Shown here one piece after another: positions 42,701 through 49,625 of a stretch of 64,000 nucleotides of DNA. Made by a program: the position numbers and the translations under genes. The stretch covers positions 58,785,172 through 58,849,171 of the forward strand of contig NC_058339.1 of NCBI RefSeq assembly GCF_905475395.1. The letters are read 5' to 3'. The stretch is from Chrysoperla carnea (Eukaryota; Arthropoda; Insecta; Neuroptera; Chrysopidae). Each line of letters starts with the position of its first letter. Within the stretch, counting starts at the first letter, position 1. The notes under the pieces are model-generated. The model worked only from the letters and a program-made list of their open reading frames with translations. It made no database searches and was not told the DNA's origin.

Positions 42701-45700
42701 AAGAAAAACTAAAATAAATTTATAAAATAGTACTTATTCAAACAAATCGTTAATCAACCTTAAGCCAGAATTATAAGTTGGTATTCTACCGTCATATATT
42801 ATGATGTGGATGGAATCGTTTACTTCGTTCTTATTCTAGCGGGGATAGTGTGATCAATTTACCGCCCAATTAATTATAATTGATCAGACTGCCGCTGCTT
42901 GGATTCGAACTCCTAACCTAAGTCTAAGTAGTCAAACGGTTAAAGTCGATTGCCGTTCAACTCGCTCGGTCACTTAGACTTTTAACTCATTTTTATGTAC
43001 CTATTAAGGTATTTCTATCGGAGTGAGCGAGAAAGCGATAGAAACAGAGAAAATATAGCTATTTAAATAGTCGTTGTATTAATGCAATAAATCTGTCAAC
43101 GGTACAACGCATACTATCATATATTGCTCATCTGCGTATACGCTATAACAAGCAAGGTCAAAGTTGCCGCTTGTACAATTCACTTCTAGATTAGACTAAA
43201 TTTTGACGTTTGTTTATTATTTTTCGTAAACTAAACGGTCAATTACATTCTATTTAGGCTCAAAGCATCCTTTATTTTTTTATTTACGTAAATTTAGTTG
43301 TGTTAACAAAGTTTCTTTGACTAGCAAAAACGTTTACTAAAAATGGTCAAAAAAGTCTTCTAAAAAGTATGAATTACTATCCCTTGAGTGTTAAATATCG
43401 ACAACTTGTAGCAAAATTTGTAGCCGCCAACAGAGATGGTGATTGTTGAAAACCACTTCTTTGCACAATTTCGTACAATAACTACTTTTAGTCTCTTGTC
43501 AGAAATACCTTAAATGTGCAATTCCTAATCCTAACGTTCAATGCCAACATGTTTATTTACTAAAAATAAATATAAGAAAAATCTATTCGAGATAAGAAAA
43601 GATATCTACCCTTTTTTAACAAATCCCCGAACAAAACAATCAAATAATTATTGCAGAGATCTAGTTATAAATGTTTTATTAACAAAACATTATAAAATTT
43701 AGATTCATAAATATTACAATCGCTATAAATAATATTAATGTTTTGTTTTTGCACTGATTAATTTATTGAAATTCAATAACTTAGTTTAATTTTAATTAAC
43801 TTTAATTAGACTTTAAAACATCTCTAATAAAATTAAATGGAATAATTATATTTACCTTTTGAAATAATACTTTTTGAGGAACTCTTTTGATTATGACAAC
43901 GAACTTTATCTGACCATGTTTTTTCAGCTTTTTTCTGAATAGGCCTCTCATGAATGCTGAAACAAACAAAATAGTTGTATGATTTTCAATTCAATACTTT
44001 TTTATTTTGCTACCCGTAAGACCGTCAATGGTAATTTGATAATTACTATACTTATAAATGCGAATCCGGAACATTTTTAGAGAGGATTACATGAAAATTT
44101 TTTGAGTAATTAATAGTTATATACTTCTCATGTTCTGAATTTTTTAGTTTGTTACGTTGTCTAGTGACACTGGATCTGTAGTTCGGAATATAGGTCGCAG
44201 ACATATTGACTGAAATGGCTCCGGAATATCTTCCCCTTGTTTGCGATTTTAATCGATATCTCAGAAACTAGTCTTCTAAGCGTTAAATAGATCCAAATTT
44301 TTGTCAAATCAGAGACAAAAAAATATTCCCAATTTTCGAGGAAAATCGAGGCAATCACATTAAAAGTTTTATTTCGAAATTTGTTGATATGTAAGTTAAC
44401 CCTGAACCAAAAAGTAAAAAAAAATCGAGTTTATTTAACGAGTTTTTCGTTTTTGAAATATCGCCTAAAATCCGGCTTGAAAAGTTATTATTTCGAGGCG
44501 ATTATGGACATATCCCAAAAAATACTTCTATCTAAATACCCTTAATAATCAAATGACAAGAATTTGGTTAATTTTGTGATTAAACAACAAGTTGATAATG
44601 TATGTCTGAAGAAATTTATTGGGAATTGCACTCCTCGCACACGATTGTAGCCGTCTCGGTTGCTACATGTTCGATTGTCGAAGGGATCAAATTTTGTATG
44701 TTTAGAGTAAAAGCTATTTGAGATATAAATGATTCTTATTCTAAATTTGAAAATTTCGTTATTTTGTATCATTTTTATGGAAAATTATTTGTAATTTTCT
44801 TCTTTTAGAGCTTTTCTTCTTTATTATTATTTTTCTTTAATATTGTACTTTTTAGTTGTACATAATGTACGAAAGTAACAAATTGCAACTAAAAATCGTC
44901 ACGTGAGATTGCATCTGAAATCCCATACACATTATACCCGTACCCTTTCCCGTCGAAAATGCCGAGAGATTGCATAAGTGGTTAAACACCAAATATTATC
45001 GGCGGGAAAAGTAAAACAGTAAATATTGATTCAATTAGAGTGGTTTACCATCATGGTACATTAAAATTCAGTTAATAGTTACATTGAATTCCAGATCAGA
45101 TTTCTAATTGATTATTTTAGGAATACATACATTATAAAAGTAGAAGATTCTTCATTATAATAATCAGTTTTCGATGAATCCGAAACATCAACCCAATCAT
45201 CACTTTTATCACTATAACTAATATCACTCTCAGCTTTACCACCCTCCCAACGTCCATACAAACTATTACTTTGTTGATCATGTGAAATAGTTGAATTACA
45301 TCGAGATGTATTTCCTCCACATATACTTTCATAATAATTGGACGGATCAGTTTTATCCTCTTTATTATTCGTGACATTATTATTATTGGTTAATGAATTC
45401 CGTTTAATAACATTTGCTAAAATCTCAACATCAACTCTTGGTGGAACAGACGGTGGTATTGATTTTGTTTCATTAATAATTGTTTCAGTCTCTGAACCAA
45501 TTTGTTCATATAAATTACTTGCATCCTCTTCTTCTAAACGACTTGTATTTAAACCAACTTCCTCATAACTTGAATCTGAATCACCAGCTGTATTATTAGC
45601 ATTAATACGCTCAACAAATTCATAATTATCGTAACTATGTGTACTAGAATTATCATTTACATGTTTTGAATACAATTCAGATTTATATTTTGTTATTAAT

Positions 45701-46833
45701 GCATCAGTTTTTGCAATCATTTTCTCATATTTTTGTACATAACTTTCTGATGATGAAACTATTGAAATACTATCAATATTCTCATCAGATTCAGGTACAC
45801 TTAACATTAATTTATCATATACTTCAGCTGGTTTACGCCATAAAAATGATGTATTTGGTGCTATTGGTTTTTTGGTTATAATTATCGGTGTTTCTTCCTC
45901 TTTAGATTCAATTTCATCAATACTTTGGATTTTTATAATATTATTTGTTAATTTTATTTCATTATCTTCTTTAACTGGTAAAGTATTTTGGATTTTTTCT
46001 GTAACAATTGTCGTTATATTTGGTTTTTCTTCTACAATTGTCGTACTTTGGGTTTTTTGTTCCTGAGATTCTTGTTCATTTACATTATTTTTTTCATTTT
46101 CAGTACAAATATTTTCTAATGATGAATCGGTTGATGATTTTAATTTAACTTTTTTCTTTCCTAATTCAATTTTTTTACCATCTAAATGATCCTGTGCTTT
46201 TTTTATTGTTGAATTTCTTGTTTTTAAACTATCAATATGTTTTAACGGTTTATGAAATTGCGATGTGGTGGTATTACTTTTTAATTTTTCAATTGTTGAT
46301 GTAATTAAAATTGTTTGTTTAGCTTTTTGTAATTTATTTACAGTTGATGGCACATTTTGTTCAAATAATTTAATTGTTTCACTAATATTTTTTGATGGTG
46401 TGATACGTATAAAACTTGGTTTCCTTTTAATACTAGGTTTCTTTTTAACATGTTCGATTGTTTTGGCAGTCATTGGTTCTTTGTTAATTAAATTTGTTGT
46501 TTTAATAATTTTTGTGTTATACTTTTTTGGTAATTTTTGTTCATCAATTGTTGAACATAACTGATTAAATTTTGATGTTAATTCTTGTACACGACTAGCA
46601 CTTATTGTTGTAATATACATACGATTTTCTAATCGTCTGGGTGGTAAACTTTGTTTAATTTTAAAACTTATACGTCTATTCACATTTTTCGTATTTTCTA
46701 TCGTTGATGTTGATGATGTTTCTAAATCTTCGTTATTCTTTTGTCGAAGATTTTTTTGCATACTAAGTTTTCCATTAGCGCCATGTTTTGTTTCCCCATG
46801 AATTGTATTATTTACTTTGGTACGTGTAGTCAT
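7541..46833 (-). CDS. Exn: Ephexin-family Rho GEF (DH-PH-SH3), long isoform, 13 coding exons
   Basis: Coding exons, in transcript order: 46833-45131, 43956-43856, 13424-13113, 12477-12069, 12008-11923, 11390-10833, 10573-10397, 9959-9788, 9728-9524, 9435-9179, 8968-8812, 7973-7769, 7704-7541. All junctions are GT...AG and keep frame, giving 1501 aa. Residues 1 to about 1055 are a long, mostly disordered Ser/Thr/Lys/Asn-rich region. It ends with the family's EPLYQFYTAE helix and TLWCEVPQV. The DH domain runs from about 1065 to 1250 (LQEAKFELITSEASYL ... MLPMQRITRLPLL), PH from about 1260 to 1395, SH3 from about 1405 to 1465 (GWYLGERIRDGRSGWFP). Ephexins activate Rho GTPases, classically downstream of Eph receptors. 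The intron after exon 2 is 30.4 kb. Family assignment is strong; orthology to Drosophila Ephexin is my inference. Confidence 0.85.
7769..7973 (-). CDS. Exn: Ephexin shared exon 10, PH C-terminal helix and SH3 start
   Basis: Acceptor TTTTCAG, donor GTAAAC; phase 0 in, phase 1 out. Begins LLSCGTATDKQRWYEAF, the PH C-terminal helix with its invariant Trp, then CPQVIVLHKYIPQQPDELPL, the first SH3 strands and acidic RT loop. Confidence 0.93.
8812..8968 (-). CDS. Exn: Ephexin shared exon 9, PH domain
   Basis: Acceptor GGTTTTCAG, donor GTGATA (a weaker but valid GT donor), phase 2 in, phase 0 out. Codes for SEDLYNVIHYCPRNFVEIQ and LFLTILENQDKKTIEM, the middle strands of the PH domain. Confidence 0.9.
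9179..9435 (-). CDS. Exn: Ephexin shared exon 8, DH end and PH start
   Basis: Acceptor ATTTCAG, donor GTATGC; phase 0 in, phase 2 out. Codes for the last DH helix (VVQQCNEAARNVEQRTEF) and the first PH strands (NKLIRSGEVTQLISR ... LHLFLFTNLFIVAKRKG). Confidence 0.93.
9524..9728 (-). CDS. Exn: Ephexin shared exon 7, DH conserved region 3
   Basis: Acceptor CTTTTTCAG, donor GTATGC; phase 2 in, phase 0 out. Contains LPLHSFLMLPMQRITRLPLL, the most conserved DH helix (CR3), needed for nucleotide exchange, then LKRLTSDDDEYESCQSALAA. Confidence 0.95.
9788..9959 (-). CDS. Exn: Ephexin shared exon 6, DH domain
   Basis: Acceptor ATGTTTCAG, donor GTATGA; phase 1 in, phase 2 out. Codes for VKKCSENLLADLENCWQD and the helix around FSVYITYCENQVNLEQAF, the central part of the DH helical bundle. 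Confidence 0.93.
10397..10573 (-). CDS. Exn: Ephexin shared exon 5, start of DH domain
   Basis: Acceptor TTTTATAG, donor GTAAGC, phase 1 both sides. Codes for KKLQEAKFELITSEASYLI and the first DH helix (conserved region CR1) through HREHLLPDEDHFTLFGNIEP. This is the part of the domain that contacts the GTPase switch regions. Confidence 0.93.
10833..11390 (-). CDS. Exn: Ephexin shared exon 4, with autoinhibitory-helix motif
   Basis: 558 bases, acceptor GTTTTCAG, donor GTAAGT, phase 1 on both sides. Towards the C-terminal side it has DEPLYQFYTAEKVESGM, which matches the PLYQ.Y helix that packs on and inhibits the DH domain in the Tim/ephexin GEFs, then an acidic Tyr motif (DGYEQVGEI) and TLWCEVPQVISSN, the family's lead-in to DH. 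The open frame that continues past 10833 is intron read-through. Confidence 0.9.
11923..12008 (-). CDS. Exn: Ephexin shared exon 3
   Basis: Small exon of 86 bases, acceptor TTTCAG, donor GTAAGA; phase 2 in, phase 1 out. Codes for TEEGNITNEKPSSVPALP and a few more residues, a linker with no domain. Confidence 0.75.
12069..12477 (-). CDS. Exn: Ephexin shared exon 2
   Basis: Acceptor TTTTCAG, phase 1 in and phase 2 out at donor GTATGA. Codes for a Ser-rich, probably disordered piece with a basic patch (KPTKKRQWSTKFKRSLSLSG) that may bind membrane or kinases; that role is inference. Confidence 0.82.
13113..13424 (-). CDS. Exn: Ephexin shared exon 1 (first common to all isoforms)
   Basis: Acceptor TTGTTTCAG, then GDDESDHLYES in an acidic segment (SNEHESDFEEIVDSFD), followed by a basic conserved-looking stretch (KHMQKLKKNWFLTKNDL). 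Ends in phase 1 at donor GTAGGT. It is the entry point for the three candidate 5' ends. Confidence 0.82.
14640..15682. repeat. Tandem array, about ten units of 103 bases
   Basis: Near-identical units of about 103 bases (one or two are 102), each with several short palindromes built on TTGGCCAA, CTTGGGCCAAG and CCTGGGCCAAC. Because 103 is not a multiple of 3, the minus strand shows a staircase of overlapping 74-residue frames; these are a by-product of the repeat and not genes. Units differ at a few positions, showing recent expansion. The GC content is far above that of the flanks. Confidence 0.93.
15724..15762. repeat. (TTA)n microsatellite
   Basis: About eleven ATT/TTA trinucleotide repeats directly after the 103-base array. 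Confidence 0.9.
16026..16242 (+). promoter_or_regulatory. TATA-like box, three hairpins and AATAAA: possible LTR or structured transcript
   Basis: TATATAAA at 16026-16033 is followed by three strong inverted repeats: CTGGT...CTCGC/GCGAG ACCAG (16107-16133), CGGTAGA with inner AGGAGC/GCTCCT and TCTACCG (16158-16192), and GGGA/TCCC within ACA...TGT (16215-16234). AATAAA follows at 16237. The order resembles an LTR (promoter, R region, polyadenylation signal) or a small structured RNA gene. I found no flanking TG...CA ends, duplication or primer-binding site, so the identity is open. Confidence 0.35.
16265..16570. repeat. Tandem array, about six units of 48 bases
   Basis: Units of 48 bases (for example TATGGCCCAGCCCTGCC then AACCAGGCATGGGCCAGAC). 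As 48 is a multiple of 3, the plus strand reads as a repeated 16-residue peptide (LKLNYGPALPTRHGPD), which I regard as non-coding. It shares the TGGGCCA core with the 103-base array but not its sequence; related but disordered GGGCCA copies continue to about 16685. Confidence 0.88.
16707..17105. repeat. Dispersed repeat, copy 1
   Basis: Begins AAGTTTAGTCCCAAGTTTGT and includes a (GTCC)n run (about 16809-16828) and GGTCAATTGGGTCT. A second copy starts near 20990 with the same opening and internal order. It is a non-coding interspersed family, abutting the right end of the satellite-bearing element. Confidence 0.7.
17478..17950. repeat. Diverged tandem duplication, period about 278
   Basis: AAACTGATACCATAGAAAAT near 17478 recurs as AAACTGATATAATCAAAAAT near 17757. 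Both are followed by matching GAATATT...TTTTAATGAA, a CAGT.CC.TTGTA.TTATAAAAAC segment and A-rich sequence. Two imperfect units inside the intron, non-coding. Confidence 0.55.
18004..18200. mobile_element. hAT-like MITE, 197 bases
   Basis: Ends are perfect 15-base inverted repeats CAGGGATGGCGAACC and GGTTCGCCATCCCTG, starting with the CAGGG typical of hAT elements. The interior has no coding capacity. The flanking octamers (TTATCTAA and GCCTATAG) do not match well, so the target-site duplication has decayed or the insertion is old. Its right end is only 35 bases from the donor of the hydrophobic exon at 18235. Confidence 0.8.
18235..18352 (-). CDS. Exn: Candidate alternative first exon with a transmembrane segment
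   Basis: An ATG with strong context (A at -3, G at +4) opens a 39-residue hydrophobic peptide (MANGVKILQVFIFSAGVM, then SALSLWSFIVRLVAYNL, then PKKQ) ending in phase 1 at donor GTATTG. About residues 6-34 could span a membrane as a signal anchor. Phase 1 fits the shared exon at 13424, giving QGDDESD at the joint and a 939-aa product. It lies about 4.8 kb upstream of that exon on the same strand. It could instead be the first exon of an unrelated small membrane protein whose later exons I missed, or a chance frame. Confidence 0.48.
18353..22006. other. Intronic stretch with dispersed repeats
   Basis: AT-rich, no credible exon found. It holds a single-ended copy of the GGTAGTACGAG repeat (about 18927-19035, related to the element at 22007), the second copy of the AAGTTTAGTCCC repeat and an end related to the foldback at 5191 (about 21340-21375). 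Confidence 0.45.
20990..21180. repeat. Dispersed repeat, copy 2
   Basis: Matches copy 1 at 16707: AAGTTTAGTCCCAAGTTTGT, then AACGCTTAAAAATA.TGATGCTA, GTTCATAAAATCA, CCATTTCCGGTTGTC and GTCAATTGGGTCT in the same order. No coding capacity. Confidence 0.72.
22007..22620. repeat. TIR element of about 610 bases
   Basis: Left end AAGGATGTACGAGCACC and right end GCTCGTACTACCTT are inverted copies. An internal segment near 22322 (GGATGTATGAGCACGG) repeats the left end. The right end matches a single-ended copy near 18927 that continues into TATTTTCAACTTTGATTATG. Non-autonomous, no coding capacity. Confidence 0.6.
23373..23947. mobile_element. hAT-like non-autonomous element with degenerate 8-base duplication
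   Basis: Ends CAGGGCCGAA and TTCGGCCCTG. The flanking octamers ACAAAAGT (left) and ATAAAGGT (right) match at six of eight positions, the duplication length expected of hAT transposons. The interior (575 bases in all) has only short frames and no recognisable transposase. Confidence 0.75.
23948..25485. other. Intronic stretch, nothing recognised
   Basis: AT-rich, no supported exon. A short GC-richer piece (about 24680-24890) containing GGATTACCCACCGG resembles one near 14285 (GGGTTACCCACCG), so it is probably another dispersed repeat. Confidence 0.4.
25486..25783 (-). CDS. Exn: Candidate alternative first exon, Asn/His-rich
   Basis: Begins ATG GTG CAC with A at -3. It reads MVHRRRRPQCGDIVLISSPS and continues through an Asn/His/Lys-rich tract to EDQEITLFI, where donor GTAAAA cuts it in phase 1. 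Joined to the shared exon at 13424 it would give a 999-aa protein. The Arg-rich start and acceptable donor support it; the Asn-rich middle could reflect AT bias. No upstream acceptor is obvious, so it would be a transcription-start exon. Without RNA data this stays a prediction, and it could instead be a chance frame. Confidence 0.42.
26183..26792. repeat. Long foldback MITE, family copy A
   Basis: About 290-base arms. The left reads AAGGCTGTTCTATACACATT ... ATTCTTTGATTGGCGTGAAAC; the right is its complement, ending GATCAGCCTT. Similarity extends through CATTGGCGGAAAAA, GTTTTCCAGATAAGAATA and GGTAGAATATGAAT to a centre near 26490. A second copy lies at 36640. No protein is encoded. Confidence 0.82.
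26793..27890. other. Intronic stretch, nothing recognised
   Basis: AT-rich, no exon-like frame and no repeat that I could pair with another part of the window. Confidence 0.4.
27895..28208. repeat. Hairpin repeat with arms of about 115 bases
   Basis: Left arm ends CATAATTAACCAGTTAAAT at 28010; right arm begins ATTTAACTGGTTAATTATG at 28094. Pairing continues outward through GAATTTAATGAAACTTG and the GTAGTA.TATCGG segment. The 83-base loop has a smaller pair around GAACGTTCAG. High identity between arms suggests a recent origin. Non-coding. Confidence 0.8.
28209..31359. other. Intronic stretch with a solo hAT-like end
   Basis: No exon supported. GCCTCTAGGCAGTTGCC followed by TAATGGTTAATCCGACCCTG at about 29214-29261 looks like one terminus of a hAT element, whose opposite CAGGGTCGG end I could not find. 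The rest is AT-rich without structure I can name. Confidence 0.4.
31360..31620. repeat. Dispersed repeat with TACGGAACCCTA, copy 1
   Basis: Contains TATCGGGTACGGAACCCTA, then CAGATACACAGACACGTTAA and ACTTATAACA. Similar segments occur at about 49383-49625 and 60310-60600 in the same orientation, so this is an interspersed non-coding family, perhaps SINE- or LINE-derived. Confidence 0.6.
31621..34714. other. Intronic stretch with possible diverged repeats
   Basis: No exon supported. A GC-richer patch at about 32430-32760 (GGTTACGTTAGGTTAGAGTG, GAGACACACTTAGTACG) looks like an interspersed repeat by composition. Between about 33650 and 34150 weak inverted similarity (TCCAGCATGGTA with TGCTGGTACTAC; TTTTGACCGTTTA on both sides) suggests an old foldback element. 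Confidence 0.35.
34715..35162. repeat. Three diverged tandem units of about 155 bases
   Basis: GGCTTTCTGTGAAA near 34719, GGCTTTCTGTGAAAC near 34884 and GGCTTTTTGCGAAAC near 35038 each begin a unit. Each then has GTTCTT.GGATC-like sequence, TGATCAAAA, ACGGCCACAAA and AGTTTTCGAGCTACG. Strongly diverged, so old. Non-coding. Confidence 0.72.
36640..37060. repeat. Long foldback MITE, family copy B
   Basis: Same family as 26183: left end AAGACTGTTATGTACAAATT, right end AATTTGTACATAACAGCCTT, with shared interior GGCGTGAAACTTTATAATTT, AATTGGGAAAATTAACAGGA and TATGAATACCTATAACATAT. The left arm is shorter and carries unrelated sequence (ACACAAACAAAAACTTC), so the copy is rearranged. Confidence 0.78.
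37061..41429. other. Intronic stretch, nothing recognised
   Basis: AT-rich throughout. I see no exon-like frame with plausible splice sites and no repeat pairing within the window. Confidence 0.4.
41430..41792 (+). mobile_element. Helitron, non-autonomous, 3' end
   Basis: Ends with a GC-rich hairpin (GCCCGGCGAAGCGGGC at about 41763-41778), ten bases, then CTAG at 41789-41792 followed by T, the hallmark of a Helitron 3' end inserted at an AT site. Upstream text (ACGCAAAAACAACCAAATGG) resembles the body of insect non-autonomous Helitrons. The 5' TC end is not located, so the left boundary is approximate. Confidence 0.68.
42800..42985 (-). repeat. tRNA-derived SINE or tRNA pseudogene (Leu/Ser-type)
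   Basis: On the minus strand an A-box-like GTGACCGAGCGAG (42961-42973) is followed, 50 bases on, by a B box GTTCGAATCC (42901-42910), with the longer spacing of Leu/Ser tRNAs. The T stem does not pair (AGGAG against CCAAG) and no acceptor stem closes, so it is not a working tRNA. RNA polymerase III-derived SINE is the best reading; the tail beyond 42890 is uncertain. Confidence 0.6.
43003..43516. repeat. Possible TIR element of about 510 bases
   Basis: TTAAGGTATTTCT at 43003 and AGAAATACCTTAA at about 43503 are inverted copies of 13 bases. The interior has no coding capacity. The repeats are short, so chance is possible. Confidence 0.4.
43856..43956 (-). CDS. Exn: Ephexin long isoform, second coding exon
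   Basis: Acceptor TTGTTTCAG, 101 bases, donor GTAAAT. Entering in phase 2 from the previous exon gives a basic, Ser/Lys-rich 34-residue piece (IHERPIQKKAEKTWSDK...) and leaves in phase 1, exactly what the shared exon at 13424 needs. In either other phase the joint fails. No domain is recognisable. Confidence 0.72.
45131..46833 (-). CDS. Exn: Ephexin long isoform, N-terminal exon (567 aa)
   Basis: Starts at an ATG with A at -3. Ends in phase 2 at donor GTATGT, 19 bases before the in-frame stop, so the open frame is cut by splicing. The product is Lys/Ser/Thr/Asn-rich and probably disordered, with a proline-rich piece (SIPPSVPPRVD), several acidic Tyr-Glu motifs (SYEEVG, LYEQIG, YYESICG) and a C-terminal SDDWVDVSDS. 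I see no folded domain. A 567-codon open frame in DNA this AT-rich is not expected by chance. Confidence 0.82.
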
Positions 46834-46896
46834 TATGGTTTATGTGTTATATCAATCGCATTATGCTTTTATTTTTGAATGTGTCACATTATTAAT
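46834..46896 (-). other. Exn: 5' UTR part of the long-isoform first coding exon
   Basis: On the minus strand a splice acceptor (GTTACAG, preceded by a T-rich tract) lies at about 46897-46903, 63 bases upstream of the ATG at 46833. The coding exon would then begin with 63 untranslated bases, and at least one non-coding exon and the promoter would lie at higher coordinates, inside or beyond the right part of the window. I could not find that upstream exon. Confidence 0.5.
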
Positions 46897-46951
46897 CTGT
46901 AACAAAAAAAATTAATATTAATATTAATGAATCATTTATTAATTGTTTTGT

Positions 46952-47041
46952 TATCAAATAATTTATTAAGTTTAAGTTTACTTAATAGAAGTGTTGTATC
47001 AAATATGTTATTAAGTTTAAGTTTACTTAATAAAAGTGTTG
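46952..47041. repeat. Two direct 45-base repeats
   Basis: TATCAAATA.TTATTAAG and GTTTAAGTTTACTTAATA, then AAGTGTTG, occur twice with a period of 45, differing at only a few positions. The core AAGTTTAAGTTTACTT is close to palindromic. They lie about 55 bases upstream (minus strand) of the 5' UTR exon of the ephexin long isoform. Confidence 0.75.
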
Positions 47042-49382
47042 CCGGGAGACAATATAGATGCTTTAAGTTATTGAGGTCGTCAAAACATTACTTAAAATTA
47101 TTCGGATTATTCGTTTAAGATATAGAGGCTCTGTATATTAAGTAAAGAGTTTTTAATCTCTCAGGGGAAGGGAACATTATAGGCATTTACTTAAAACAAA
47201 ACGTTTCTAGATGATATTTAATTTTTAACTTATAAGATATTGTATCTAAAAAAATATTTAATAAATATATTCCCGTTCCATAAGTCTTTAGCCCCAGTTA
47301 TTTTGATTCGAAGTACATGATGATCATTCTCAAAATTTTACATTATGTTTAGAAATATGACAAAAGAAGTGATTTAGATAGAATGTATTCTTTCTTATCT
47401 TATTTATTTATTTAAATTTTTCAAATTTTGTGTATCATCAAAGTATTTTTTATGAGCATTCCATATCAAGAAAATATATACAGTGTGTATCCAGAAAATT
47501 AAAGATTGTAATCTATTAGAGATTTTGCAATCATGATATATGTTTTATCCAGTAACTATCTAATTTAAGTGAAAATACACATACGGGAATTTGTTCCTCA
47601 TTTTCCATTTCCCTTGTTTTATTGTGAAGGGTTAAACTTCATTTCTTGGTGAAATATACTGATTTATCGAATTTTCGATTAAATAGAAAGTTATTAAGCC
47701 CTCATATATGATTATGAAAATAAAAAGAAGATTTTTACAAAGTCTAACTAGCAAACTAAGACCAAAACTGAGAACAAAATTAAGTATAAAAGCAAGATAG
47801 CAAGATCAAGACCAACACTAAATATGCTAAATAGGCACTCGAATTTCGTTTTAATCCTCAATAGTTTGATTCCTGAAAAACGTGGTATATTTCTGTTCCT
47901 CTCAGATATTGACTCCAGAATTAAATTTTCTCGTTTTGAAAAGTCAATCTTTAATAAGTTGGGTGGCCAACCGGTAAATTAATTCGTTTTTTTTCTTAAA
48001 CCGTATATAATTATTTTTTAAATATCATACTATAAATTTAAAAAAATTACCGCATTTTTACCTTATATGATGAATAAAAATTTAAAAATAAATATAAAAT
48101 ACTACTTAAAAAAGTTCAAGGTGAACAATTATATTGAAATAATAATCACAAAATATCATTATTGATGAGGATACTAAATTATTTCCTACATTTTACAATC
48201 ATATGATCTTTTAATGGGTGGCCTAAATGACCGTCAAAGTTAAATTTTATTTGATCTTTTAACAAAGTCAATTCTATTTCATTTTGTATCATATTGCCCT
48301 GCATTGCTTGAATAAGTTTTTAAATTATTTAAAATCATTTGAATAAATCCTACCTAAGTCTTCTCAAGAGTTGAGTGATACTTTCACAGTGTGTAAAACT
48401 TACAATTTAAGCTGCCAGTAACACATACAGTTCAACCTGGTGATGACTACCTTGCAGTCGAATCATAAGGCGGATTTGATCTTTTATTTCAAATACCAAT
48501 AGATAATTCCGACGAAATTTAGATATGAGTCTAAAATATTGTCCTATCTCCAGTTTTGCTCCAAGATTCGGTCCCATAGCCCAGTGAAGAAATATAATTC
48601 CCCAAATTTGAAATAAATTCGGGAACTCTTTTTTCATATATGGTTACATAATGAAACAAATAGAAAAGCAATGATAGGCCTACCTACCACTTTGAACCAC
48701 TTGTATCCAGCTTCCTTCGGGAACCCATGAACTTTAGATACATATATTTTCCTTCTGATTGAAGGTAGATAGACAAAATTTGATGAAAAGTGGTAGGTGG
48801 ATGCCATCGCTACTTGTTAAGCCACGTTTCGCGAGACAGCCATGTCCAAAAAGTCTCTTCAAAAATATCTGAAGAGGCATGAAGATGGCATTAAAATCTC
48901 CAGGCAATCGTTTTGTACAGTTTTTATATAAGAAAAATTCCCTTGCTCACATTTTTCTGAGCTAGATCAATATTTCGCCTACGTTGAAGTGAAAAAAAAA
49001 CTATTCAGCAAGTTAATAAAAGGGTGTTCCCCAACAAAATAATGAATGTTTAAACAATTTGTCCTATTTCAATTATTTATAAAGTTTGTTAACCGTTAAG
49101 TAATAAAATTTTATAAAAAAAATATTATGAAGGTGTAACATGAAGTATTAATATTTTAAAATTGTTTTTATTTGATACTCATTCAAGTGTAATTACTAAC
49201 ATACATACATACACATACAACGTGCAATGTTTGTTATGTGATTAATGATTTATTGATATTTTCTATTTTATATAATTTACATACAGGATAAACATTTGTT
49301 ATCATTTAATTTAAAATAAATTGTTATCTAAGCATATTATGTTATCTCTAAGTATTAGGTAAAAACTGGTTGAATAACACAT

Positions 49383-49625
49383 AAATTAAAAATTTAAACA
49401 AACCCCCGACACAAAATCAGGTCTGATCGATTCGTTTGTGACATCACCTCTTTTCTAGTTGTTATCGAGTACGGAACCCTACGCACTTGAATCATAACTT
49501 AAAACATTCAAGATAAAATTACCACCCAAACAAAGAAAATGGAAATTGGTTCACCTGTTAAGGCGATACGATGCCACAGACAGACATGCAGATACACAGA
49601 TGCGTTAAATTTACCTCTTTAGTCG
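49383..49625. repeat. Dispersed repeat with TACGGAACCCTA, copy 2
   Basis: Contains TGATCGATTCGTTTGTGACA, TTGTTATCGAGTACGGAACC and GATACACAGATGCGTTAAAT. It is closest to the copy near 60310, which has the same TGATCGATTCGTTTGTGACA segment. Confidence 0.62.

Noticed and set aside
42899..42985. Functional tRNA-Leu or tRNA-Ser
   Set aside because: A and B boxes are present, but the T stem and acceptor stem do not pair.
45338..46564. Several plus-strand frames of 64-99 codons
   Set aside because: Antisense shadows of the long N-terminal ephexin exon, rich in Leu/Phe/Val as expected from complementing Lys/Asn/Thr codons.
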